From contig NZ_NWBU01000007.1 in assembly GCF_003050615.1 (NCBI RefSeq), positions 1-64,000 on the forward strand: 64,000 nucleotides of DNA, in the 5' to 3' direction. This DNA comes from Sphingomonas oleivorans (GTDB taxonomy: Bacteria; Pseudomonadota; Alphaproteobacteria; Sphingomonadales; Sphingomonadaceae). Within the stretch, counting starts at the first letter, position 1; every line of letters starts with the position of its first letter. The position numbers and the translations under genes were made by a program. Shown in pieces: positions 1 through 8,076 of the stretch. Below the pieces are notes generated by a model, which saw only the letters and a program-made list of their open reading frames with translations, was not told where the DNA came from and searched no databases.

Positions 1-3000
1 TCGAGCTTGTCCTTGCCGGCGCCGCCATCGAGAATATCGTTCCCACCGAGGCCGTTCAGCACATCGTCCCCACCGAGCGCGACGATCTCATCGGGCCCCG
101 CCGTTCCGTTCAGCGTATTGGCATTGTTGTTGCCGAGGATGAGATCCCGGACGGGCGCGGTCGCCGCCGAGACGAGTTGTTCCGCGAAGCCCGCCTGATC
201 GAAGAAGCTCACCACCGCCCGGATCGGCAGACCGACCTGATCCTGGGTCGGCGCGAAGGAGGGGTCGTCGCTGATCTCGATCCAGCTACCGTCCGCCGCC
301 TGCTGCTGCCACACGACCGTGAAGGTCGATGGCAGGCCGTTCAGATCGACGACGCCATCCAGGCTGACCGTGATCGTGCGACCTTCGGTCGGCGTCATGT
401 CGCTGAGGGTGGGCGCTCCGGTGGCGGCATAGTTGAGCAGCATCGAGACGGGGATGTCGATCGTGCCGCCAAGGCCATCCGAGAAGCGCAGCGTCTCGAT
501 ATTGCGGAGCGTATCGCCGGCCACGGTCGTGTCGGTTCCGCGATCGTCCACGACGCGGAGCGAACCGTCTACGTTCAGCGAGAAGCTGTAATCGGTAATG
601 ACGCCGCTATATTTGGCGATATCCACGTCGCCCGCGACATTGCCGTCGATGATCTCGCGGACGATGACGAGCTGGCCCGGATTATAGACCCTTGCCGCCA
701 CCTTGGCCTGCAGCTCGCCCGCCATCGTGTCGTAGCTGGCGATCTCCACCGAAGGATCGTTCCTGTCGCGTACGCTGATGCGCACATTCAGCCATTTGTC
801 GCCATCGATGACGTCATCGCCGGCCTTGCCCTCGAAAAGATCGCTGCCACCGCCGCCGAGCAAGATGTCGGAAGCATTGGCCGTGTTCATGACCACCGCG
901 AGCGGATCGGCAGTGTCCCAGAGCTTGTGACCGAATAAGGTGCGCAGTCCGGCGATGCGATCGACATTCTTCTCGAGGAGCGCGTTCGAATAGGATTCGA
1001 GCGGCGCGTCGAGACCGGGGATCGCGGCGCCTCCGGTCGCCTCGTCCCGCGCGCCCAGCACCTGCTGGCGCCCGGTGAGGACGTCGTTGAACTTCCAGCC
1101 CGACAGGCCTTCGACAAGGTCAAAGCGGTCGCGCAGGATGAACTGCTCCTGATTGACGAAGATCGGGATGCCCAGATCCGAATTGGCCGCGACGGTATCG
1201 CCCTTGTGGATCGCCCAGTCGAACCCGGCCATGCCGTTGTTGCGCTGGATGCCCTCGCCCTGGTGCATGATATCGTCGCCGGCTTCGCCGTCATAATCGG
1301 TATCGCTGCCTTGCCCGTTGAGCACGTCATGGCCGATGATGGTGCTATTGAAGAACAGTTCCGAATTCTCGCCCGCCAGCGTGTCGAAGCGGGGACCGCC
1401 CTCGATCCAGTCGTCGCCCTCATTGCCGAGCAGGAAGTCGGCGCCATCGCCGCCGAGAATGAAGTCATCATCGGTGCCGCCGAACGCCTCCTTGCCGTCC
1501 GGTCCGGTGACGAGGAAATCCTTGCCCTCATTGCCGAAGAGGAGCGCGAGACCGCTGCCGCCATTGATGAAATCATTGCCGGTGCCGCCATGCAGGAAAT
1601 CGGTTTCGCCGATATCCGTGCCCGCGTTGACGATGATGTCGTCGCCCTCTTCGCCATGGACCCGGTCGACGCCATAACCGGCCTCGAGATAGTCGTCGCC
1701 GCCATGGCCCCAGAGCGTATCGTCGCCCTCGCCGGCGATGATGGTGTCGGCCTCCTCCGTGCCGCCGATGACGCTATGCTCGCCGGTCACGATCTTGATA
1801 TAGTCGTCATCACCGTCGTTATCGATGTCCTTGCGGACGACGAGCGGGCTGAGGGCCTGCAACAGCGGATCGGAATGCTGGGGATCCTCGCCAATCTGCT
1901 TCGACTTGTCCATTTCGAGGATGAAGGCCACCGACGCGAAGGAATCTCCGGGCAGCGCCGTCGAACCAGGGTCGCCAAGATCGGTGTTGCGCATGATCAG
2001 CTCGGAAAAGCTGTTATTCTCCAGCTCGTTCAGCAGGTTGAGGCCCTGGGTGCGCGAGAGATAGTAGAAGCGGTCCGCATCCTGCAGATTCTCCATCTGC
2101 ATCTCGAAAACGAAGGCGAATGTCGAGCCGAGCATTCCGCCAAAGTCCATCCTCTTCTCGGCCAGACCGCCGATCCAGAAGTCGACGGTGTTGAGGCCGC
2201 TTTCCTGGTTCGCCCAGCTTCCGGTGGAGTTCAGGAAGTCGACACGGTCATCGGGCGCCTCGAAGATGCGGCTCTCGTCGATATCCGCAGTGCTCGGATC
2301 GTCATTGATCATCTGCGTCTGGCCGAGGACGAGCGCAGTCGCCGCGGCGCGCTTGCCGAGCAGCGTGGTTTCCGCAGTGATCGTCTCATGCGTGCCATAG
2401 GCCGCGATGAAGTTGATGATCGACGCCGGGTGTCTCAGATTCTGAGCGAAGTCGACCCAACTGTCATAAGGCTTGAGCTGCGTGTCGGATGTCGCCTCGA
2501 AGAACTGGGTGCGCGCCGCATTGAGCGATGGCACCCCGGTATCGCGGCCGCGTATGATGTTGATCGTAGCGAGGTCGAGCGGCAGGCCGAGCAGATTGTT
2601 GCGCAGCGCCGGCGTGACGAATTCATCGATCTCATTGCCGGTCTGCCGCGTCATGCCACGAACGATCGCGCCCGCCGCCGCATCGGGGGAGCCCATGGAA
2701 GCATATTCGAGCGGGTTGAGGAACGCCTGGATCAGGGCGATATCGTCGCTGACCGGCTGGCCGTTCACCATGTTGATGCGCGCGACATCCTCGGTCAGCA
2801 TCGAATGGCCGAAGCGATAGACGACATGCGCGAACTCGGCGGTGATCGACGGATCGATATCGACCGAAGGCTCGAACACGAACACATCGATATCCGGCTG
2901 CACCTTGCGGGCGAACTCCTCGAACACGAGATGCTGATATTCCATCTCCGTGGTGAAGCGGCCGACCTGGAACAGGCGCTCGCCATCCCATATGAGCGCC

Positions 3001-4430
3001 TGCGTCTCCTCCACGGTGGTGGGGATTGCGCTCACATCGACGAGCAGCCATTCGTTGAGGAAGGCGAGATCGCCCGATCCGAGCGCGAGCTGTTTCGCCT
3101 GCTCGACGATGCGATTATGTTCCGAGTGGAACACATGGTGGACCGCGGTGAGGCCGATATTCTCGTTACCGCGCCCGTCGCCGGTGACATAGTGCGCGTC
3201 GAGCAGCTCGTCGTCATAAGCCGTGTTCCTGCCACGGCTGTCGACCGGGAGGGAATTGCCGGCGTCCAGGTCCTCATCCTCGAGGAGAGCCCCGTCCCTG
3301 ATGAGTGGCACCGCGTTATGGGCGATGTCGTCGATGAAGGCATGGGCGGTACGGATGGCGCCCGCCGTGCTCACGGGCGCGGCCGGATCGCCTTCAAGCA
3401 GCACGTCGTCAAGCGTGCCTAGCTCGCCATCGGCGCCAAGACCGACGACGAGCTGGGGATAGCCATTCGCGCCGGGGATGAAATTGCCATAGGGATCGGA
3501 TGCGATCAGCGGGATATTGCCGACGTCCGCGTCGGTGAGCTCGATGCCGAGCAGCTGCGCGGCCTGCGCCTTGACATCGGCCCAGGTGGCGAGGCCGCCA
3601 TTCACGCCTTCGAGCAGATGGCCGGTGGCGATGGGCTTGCCATCGGGACCTTCCACATATTCGCGCATGAAGATCTGCTTGGAAGCATGCGAGCCATAGG
3701 TCTGGTTCTGGTCGATCCAGGCGGTCGTCTTGTTGACCGGATCCGGCGAGGCGCGGGTGAGCACCATGAAATTGGTGTGGCTGCCCTCGACATAAAGGGG
3801 ATCATCCGGCTGGAGCGGCACATAAACGGTGCCATTGCCGCCCTTCGACACGAGATCGAGGCCATGATCGAAAAACTGGCCGAACAGCGTGAACCAGCTA
3901 TTGAACGGTGCCGAATCGCCAATGTCGGGCGACACGTTCGGCAGGAATACAAGGTCGGGCGTGTCGGGATTGCCGTCATGATCGAAGGTGAACGCATCGC
4001 CCGACATGGCGGAAAGCGCCGCCGGATTGGCAGTGGTCTGATCGACGATGAGGTTCGAAATCGTGCGCGGATCGGCATCGGCGACATCGCCAGGCTGGCC
4101 ATAATCATTATTGGTCAGAACGGTGGTCGGGCTGAAGGCGATGCTGTCGCCATCGCCGTCGTTCAGATAGACCGGAGTCAGCAATTGCTTGAACGGCTGA
4201 TCGGCCGCGCCCCATTGCTCGCGTCCGGGCAGGATGTTGTTGTAGCTGCCGTCCACCGTCCGCAGGCCATAGGGCAGGAGCGACGCCTGCGACGGCGCGG
4301 TGCCGGTCGCGCCTTCAAGCGCCCCCGCCTGAGCGATCAGGGTCGCGAGATCGCCGCCGGCGGCATGCGCCTCGGCGATCCTGATCTGCTTCAGAATGAA
4401 TTCGAGATCATGCTTGACCAGTTGGACCAT
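1..4430 (-). CDS. Animal-type heme peroxidase with RTX calcium-binding repeats (3' end outside window)
   Basis: One frame stays open from an ATG at 4430, preceded by GGGAGGA, to the left edge (at least 1476 residues). It has the hallmarks of bacterial animal-type heme peroxidases: FGQFFDHG near residue 187 (distal histidine region), EHNRIVEQ near 438 and YRFGHSML near 538 (proximal histidine). From about residue 890 onward come glycine/aspartate-rich nonapeptides such as GGTGNDFINGG and LGGDGADFLLGN, which bind calcium in RTX proteins; a second block lies near 1190 and a third starts near 1445 and runs off the window. RTX proteins of this kind usually leave the cell by type I secretion through a C-terminal signal, not visible here. 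The same architecture occurs in the Mn(II)-oxidising MopA-type peroxidases, so manganese or phenolic oxidation is possible but unproven. There is no N-terminal signal peptide. The copper-oxidase genes lie upstream on the same strand. Confidence 0.9.
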   Translation of the reverse strand, partial: MVQLVKHDLEFILKQIRIAEAHAAGGDLATLIAQAGALEGATGTAPSQASLLPYGLRTVDGSYNNILPGREQWGAADQPFKQLLTPVYLNDGDGDSIAFSPTTVLTNNDYGQPGDVADADPRTISNLIVDQTTANPAALSAMSGDAFTFDHDGNPDTPDLVFLPNVSPDIGDSAPFNSWFTLFGQFFDHGLDLVSKGGNGTVYVPLQPDDPLYVEGSHTNFMVLTRASPDPVNKTTAWIDQNQTYGSHASKQIFMREYVEGPDGKPIATGHLLEGVNGGLATWADVKAQAAQLLGIELTDADVGNIPLIASDPYGNFIPGANGYPQLVVGLGADGELGTLDDVLLEGDPAAPVSTAGAIRTAHAFIDDIAHNAVPLIRDGALLEDEDLDAGNSLPVDSRGRNTAYDDELLDAHYVTGDGRGNENIGLTAVHHVFHSEHNRIVEQAKQLALGSGDLAFLNEWLLVDVSAIPTTVEETQALIWDGERLFQVGRFTTEMEYQHLVFEEFARKVQPDIDVFVFEPSVDIDPSITAEFAHVVYRFGHSMLTEDVARINMVNGQPVSDDIALIQAFLNPLEYASMGSPDAAAGAIVRGMTRQTGNEIDEFVTPALRNNLLGLPLDLATINIIRGRDTGVPSLNAARTQFFEATSDTQLKPYDSWVDFAQNLRHPASIINFIAAYGTHETITAETTLLGKRAAATALVLGQTQMINDDPSTADIDESRIFEAPDDRVDFLNSTGSWANQESGLNTVDFWIGGLAEKRMDFGGMLGSTFAFVFEMQMENLQDADRFYYLSRTQGLNLLNELENNSFSELIMRNTDLGDPGSTALPGDSFASVAFILEMDKSKQIGEDPQHSDPLLQALSPLVVRKDIDNDGDDDYIKIVTGEHSVIGGTEEADTIIAGEGDDTLWGHGGDDYLEAGYGVDRVHGEEGDDIIVNAGTDIGETDFLHGGTGNDFINGGSGLALLFGNEGKDFLVTGPDGKEAFGGTDDDFILGGDGADFLLGNEGDDWIEGGPRFDTLAGENSELFFNSTIIGHDVLNGQGSDTDYDGEAGDDIMHQGEGIQRNNGMAGFDWAIHKGDTVAANSDLGIPIFVNQEQFILRDRFDLVEGLSGWKFNDVLTGRQQVLGARDEATGGAAIPGLDAPLESYSNALLEKNVDRIAGLRTLFGHKLWDTADPLAVVMNTANASDILLGGGGSDLFEGKAGDDVIDGDKWLNVRISVRDRNDPSVEIASYDTMAGELQAKVAARVYNPGQLVIVREIIDGNVAGDVDIAKYSGVITDYSFSLNVDGSLRVVDDRGTDTTVAGDTLRNIETLRFSDGLGGTIDIPVSMLLNYAATGAPTLSDMTPTEGRTITVSLDGVVDLNGLPSTFTVVWQQQAADGSWIEISDDPSFAPTQDQVGLPIRAVVSFFDQAGFAEQLVSAATAPVRDLILGNNNANTLNGTAGPDEIVALGGDDVLNGLGGNDILDGGAGKDKL

Positions 4431-5049
4431 GCTATCCTCCCTTACGGGCGCGTTGGGCGCGCGCCCGCCGCCGTCGCCCACCAAGGGCCCGGCTGGATTG
4501 ATCATCAGGGATGTGAACCGCCCCCTTTGTCTGCCCGAAGGGGTCACCCGCCCGCAAACAGCCGCCCTATGATATGGCCCCGGTTTCTTGTTCCGGGTCA
4601 AGAACGACTGCCTACCCCGTTGTAGATATCAGCGTCGGCCGAACGGCGGAGCCCTGTCTGTTGCCAACAGTCAAACCCGCAGCCCGGAACACCCCCATAT
4701 TTCCTGACACCCATTGACGAGATGGATATATTATAGGGTTGAGCTTATTATATCTTTTCTACGCTTGATCATTTCCATATAACGTAGTTCTACTTGCTCG
4801 TTTTGACAGTCATCTTGAACGTCATGCCTTATGACGCGCGCAATACTTACTGCATTGCAGCATGATCAAAGCGCATCATGATTGAGACATGGTCGGGAAT
4901 GGCTATTGCCGCCATCGCGTGAGAAATTTGCCGCGCCTGGACATCCGGTGCTTCGCCTTCGCGACAGGATGCACAAGGCGCTCCCTGCCATCGATGCGTT
5001 GCGACGGCAGGGAGTGCGGTTATCCAGCCATGATAGCTGCGTTTCGGCT
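4431..5049. other. Intergenic region between the peroxidase and SCO genes
   Basis: About 620 bases with no convincing gene. The part from 4690 to 4880 is clearly AT-richer than its surroundings and probably contains the peroxidase promoter, although I cannot fix a start site. Open frames crossing 4882-5050 are antisense shadows. A strong hairpin at 4978-5017 lies just past the SCO stop codon. Confidence 0.5.
4978..5017 (-). terminator. Hairpin downstream of the SCO gene
   Basis: CTCCCTGCC (4981-4989) pairs with GGCAGGGAG (5006-5014). The pairing extends outward by three further base pairs, one of them G-U, giving a 12-bp stem with a 16-base loop. It starts 33 bases after the stop of the copper-gene operon. 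There is no T tract, so it may be a weak or factor-dependent terminator or an mRNA 3'-end stabiliser. Confidence 0.5.
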
Positions 5050-5712
5050 CTACAGCCGCGCCTGATGAAGCTTTTGGATCATCTGCGCGAGCGCCACCGG
5101 CTCGGCATCATGATAGCCATATCCCGCCACGCGCCTGTCGGGCGCGAGGAAGTAGATCATCGAGGAATGATTGATGCTGTGCCCGGTCTCGCCCGCACGC
5201 GGCGGGATATGCTCGCGGGCCACGCGGAAGGCGGCCGTCGCGGCGGCGAGCTGGGCGCGGCTGCCGCTCAGCACGCGCAGGCCGTCGCCGAAACTCTGCG
5301 CGATCCGGCGCATGCTCTGGCTGCGGTCATCATGTCCGGCGCCATGATGATGGCTGTCGGCCAGCGGCGCACGTCGCCGGGTCAGGCCCAGCGGCGGCGG
5401 CTCGATATCCACGAAGGCCGCCCGCGTCATCACCCCCCGTTCGCGCAGCAATCGCGCAGCTTCCGCGATCGTCGGGATCGCCATGGTGCAGCTCGCGGTG
5501 CAGCGGCTATAGCCGAAATAGAGCAAGGTCCAATGGCCCGTGAAATCCGCTGCCGTGACGTGCCGACCATCTATATCGATGAAGTCATAGGCGCCCCCCA
5601 ACCGCTCGGGGGATGGCGGACCATAGCCATGGCCATCATGATCCGCTTTCCCTGTCGCGGCCTGGCCAGCCGTGATGAAGGCAGAGGCGAGGATGATCGG
5701 GGACATGCTCAT
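5050..5712 (-). CDS. SCO1/SenC-family copper chaperone
   Basis: A 220-residue protein with a hydrophobic N-terminus (MSMSPIILASAF...) typical of an exported protein. The thioredoxin-like fold is indicated by LLYFGYSRCTASC, which supplies the CxxxC copper pair, and by GHSINHSSMIYFLAPD, which supplies the conserved downstream histidine. SCO proteins deliver copper to Cu(A) centres or other periplasmic cuproenzymes. The usual CPxxCP is here CTASC, so one proline is missing. The ATG overlaps the stop of the upstream cupredoxin gene by four bases (ATGA), implying translational coupling and a role in maturing that enzyme. The histidine-rich stretch DSHHHGAGHDD may also bind metal. Confidence 0.85.
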   Translation of the reverse strand: MSMSPIILASAFITAGQAATGKADHDGHGYGPPSPERLGGAYDFIDIDGRHVTAADFTGHWTLLYFGYSRCTASCTMAIPTIAEAARLLRERGVMTRAAFVDIEPPPLGLTRRRAPLADSHHHGAGHDDRSQSMRRIAQSFGDGLRVLSGSRAQLAAATAAFRVAREHIPPRAGETGHSINHSSMIYFLAPDRRVAGYGYHDAEPVALAQMIQKLHQARL

Positions 5713-6734
5713 TTGACGATGATCCGCGTCTGGGCGATGCCGGCGCCGTCGGCCTGCACCTTGCCGGTTATCCAGTGGAGAAATTCGAATTTCACGCCGA
5801 ACACTCCACGCTGTGTCGGCGTGATCAGCAAATCGAAGCGGCTGGCGGTGGTGAGTTCTATGCGGCTTCCGGCCGGAAAGAGCTTCGGGCTGTTCCAGGG
5901 CTCCGCGCCCAACTGACGCCCATCGACACTTACCAGCAGTGCATCGACACCCAGGGTCAGCCTCAGGATCGAATAGCTGGCGTTCAGCAGCCGGATCAGG
6001 ATCCTGTCGCCGAGCTTCGCCTCCACCGCCACCCTGCTGTCCAGCATCGTCTTGTTGTTGAAGACGCCGGAAATGAGGAAATATTTCGGCTCGAACCGAT
6101 TGAGGCCGGCATCCTCGCCGCACAGGCCCGCATCATGTTCGTTAGGGATGTGCCAGCGCGGATCGACATCGTCGGCGACCCAGATTCTCTCCACCTGATA
6201 GGTCGGCCCGCCCGAATAGAGCGTTCCGGGCCCCTCCGGCGGATCGACGATCAGCATGCCGAACATGCCCATTTCGAAGTGAAGGACGGTGTTGCGGTGG
6301 CAATGATAGAAGAAGGTGCCCGGATGGGCGGGCTGCCATTGATAGCTATATTCGGTCTGCACCTCGAAGGACACATGGCCGACGCCATCGTTGAACGTCG
6401 TCGGCTCAATGCCATGATGATGAATGGTGTGGGCATTCTTCTTGGATTTAAGCTTCGTATGCACCACCTGTCCCTGGCGCACGCGGATGAGGGGCGAGGG
6501 ATAGGGCGCCACGCGATCGGCCGCTATCGGGCTCAATGGGTCGGCAAATCCCCAATATCTGACCCTTTTCCCATCGGGCGTATTCCACCTGCCGTCAGTA
6601 TGCACCGCGCGTTCAATCACCACGTCGGGCCTGATCTTGTCCGGAGTGGCAGGGCTTTCCTGAAATACATTGCAGCCGAAGGTGGAAAAGGTAACTTTCC
6701 CCTTGACGCCTGTCTTCTTGAAATCGATCACCAT
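5709..6734 (-). CDS. Multicopper-oxidase/cupredoxin protein B, no signal peptide
   Basis: A 341-residue protein from the ATG at 6734. It contains HTIHHHG (residues 102-108) and a YHCHRNTVLHFEMGM segment (143-157), which together supply an HxxHxHG motif and an HCH-plus-His-plus-Met type-1 copper set. The remaining C-terminal half looks like a further cupredoxin domain without copper ligands. I see no Sec or Tat signal: the start is MVIDFKKTGVKGKVTF. The neighbour upstream has a clear Tat signal, so the two may be exported as a complex. Longer open frames reaching 7343 read antisense or out of frame through the neighbour, so I reject them. The stop overlaps the SCO start by four bases. Confidence 0.85.
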   Translation of the reverse strand: MVIDFKKTGVKGKVTFSTFGCNVFQESPATPDKIRPDVVIERAVHTDGRWNTPDGKRVRYWGFADPLSPIAADRVAPYPSPLIRVRQGQVVHTKLKSKKNAHTIHHHGIEPTTFNDGVGHVSFEVQTEYSYQWQPAHPGTFFYHCHRNTVLHFEMGMFGMLIVDPPEGPGTLYSGGPTYQVERIWVADDVDPRWHIPNEHDAGLCGEDAGLNRFEPKYFLISGVFNNKTMLDSRVAVEAKLGDRILIRLLNASYSILRLTLGVDALLVSVDGRQLGAEPWNSPKLFPAGSRIELTTASRFDLLITPTQRGVFGVKFEFLHWITGKVQADGAGIAQTRIIVK

Positions 6735-6754
6735 TTCAATGCCCCCCGAAATAT

Positions 6755-7909
6755 TTATTCGATTGGCGCTGTCATTTCCCAGTGCGTGACGAGCCCCTGC
6801 GGATAATTGCCGCCGCCTGCCGTCTGCGACATTTCGGTGTGGCAGTGCATGACGTAGCGGAGCGGGAACGGCTCCTCCTTCGGGGGCCATTTCGCGGCGG
6901 GGATGTCGGGCGGCCGCTCGAACGGCAGCAGCATATCCTTGCGGGCGAGCGGCGACAGGCGCCAGACATCGACTTCGAGGATATTCTTCCTGACGTCGAT
7001 GGCGCCGTTGGCGATATTCTCGCTCAGCTCCATCACATGATTGCCGTGGATGTGCGGCGAATGGGTGCTCAGGCCGGCATTCATCGTGCGGAGCAGCGTC
7101 GGCTGGCCCTGCTTCCCTTCCGGCATGATCGCCTCGGCGGCCTCGATCCCCTCCGAGGCGGTGCCATTGTGAACGGCAGTGTCGAAGCCGCTCAGCCCGT
7201 TGATGTGGAAATAGCGCGGCAGGAAAGAGGACATGATCGACGCCGGATCGACCGATTGGCCGCTCGCGACGCGTGCGTTGAGCGTGGGATCGGTCTGCGA
7301 GAAGACCCAGATCTTCTCCCGAGCCGGATCGCCCGGCTTCCACTTCTGGCCGGGAAAGCGCGGCGCCGTGCCAAGCGCGTCGAACAGCGCCTGGAGCGCC
7401 GGTGTCTGGCTGGCACGGCTGAACGGCGTGGGCGATCCCGCCGGCGTGGTCCCGAGCCGCGGCTCCACGATCAAAGCGCCATGGAGCCCCAATATGCGGT
7501 TGAGCGGAGCCTTGGTCGGATCGAAAAAGAGATAGCTGCCACCAACCGGCGCGGTGAAGCGGACCTCGCGCCTATCGCCGGGATCGATCAGTTCGGACGT
7601 CGCCGCCGGAATACCAGGGATGGCGAAGCCGTGCGGAGCCGTATCGTTATTGCTTATCTCGATGCGGATCTCGTCCCCTTCGCGGACGCGGAGCACCGGC
7701 CGGGGCTTGCCGTCCTCACTGAAGAACAGGAGCATGTAGACGATCTGTCCGTCGATCATCTCGGCATCGACCGGCTCGATGCTGATATGCAGCTCGCTCC
7801 TATCCTGCTCGCTTTCCACCTCTCGCGCCAAGGCAGCCCAGGGCCAGGATGCCGCCGGCATCGCAACAGCCGCAGCACAGCCATATTTGAGGAATTTCCG
7901 CCGTTCCAT
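6755..7909 (-). CDS. Multicopper oxidase protein A with Tat signal
   Basis: A 384-residue protein starting MERRKFLKYGCAAAVAM, a twin-arginine signal (RRKFLK) followed by a hydrophobic stretch and an Ala-Leu-Ala site near residue 28. The first half is cupredoxin-like with few ligands (HGFAIPG at 93). The C-terminal half carries HSPHIHG (283-289) and MHCH (354-357); a further THWEM (375-379) could supply the second type-1 histidine and the methionine after an extra glycine-rich loop. Multicopper oxidases couple one-electron oxidation of metals or phenols to reduction of oxygen to water. It lies 20 bases before protein B and presumably forms one operon with it and SCO. It most likely works with protein B rather than alone. 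Confidence 0.85.
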   Translation of the reverse strand: MERRKFLKYGCAAAVAMPAASWPWAALAREVESEQDRSELHISIEPVDAEMIDGQIVYMLLFFSEDGKPRPVLRVREGDEIRIEISNNDTAPHGFAIPGIPAATSELIDPGDRREVRFTAPVGGSYLFFDPTKAPLNRILGLHGALIVEPRLGTTPAGSPTPFSRASQTPALQALFDALGTAPRFPGQKWKPGDPAREKIWVFSQTDPTLNARVASGQSVDPASIMSSFLPRYFHINGLSGFDTAVHNGTASEGIEAAEAIMPEGKQGQPTLLRTMNAGLSTHSPHIHGNHVMELSENIANGAIDVRKNILEVDVWRLSPLARKDMLLPFERPPDIPAAKWPPKEEPFPLRYVMHCHTEMSQTAGGGNYPQGLVTHWEMTAPIE

Positions 7910-8076
7910 TTCGCCCCCTCATATCCGGGGACAGCATCAAGGCTGACCAATGTGGATCATGACAAATATGTCCTTCTCTTTCTTCCAGAATTTTGACCGG
8001 TAAAGATGCTGATCTGTATCCATAGGCCCATAAAATTACTTATCCGTAACAATCTTTAGATTTTTTATTTACTTCC

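Noticed and set aside
1206-3422. 738-codon open frame on the plus strand
   Set aside because: It is the antisense of the peroxidase gene, rich in Arg, Ala and Asp with no family signature; the minus-strand frame has peroxidase and RTX motifs throughout.
4882-5916. 344-codon plus-strand frame over the SCO gene
   Set aside because: Antisense shadow of the SCO and copper-oxidase genes, with no recognised domain.
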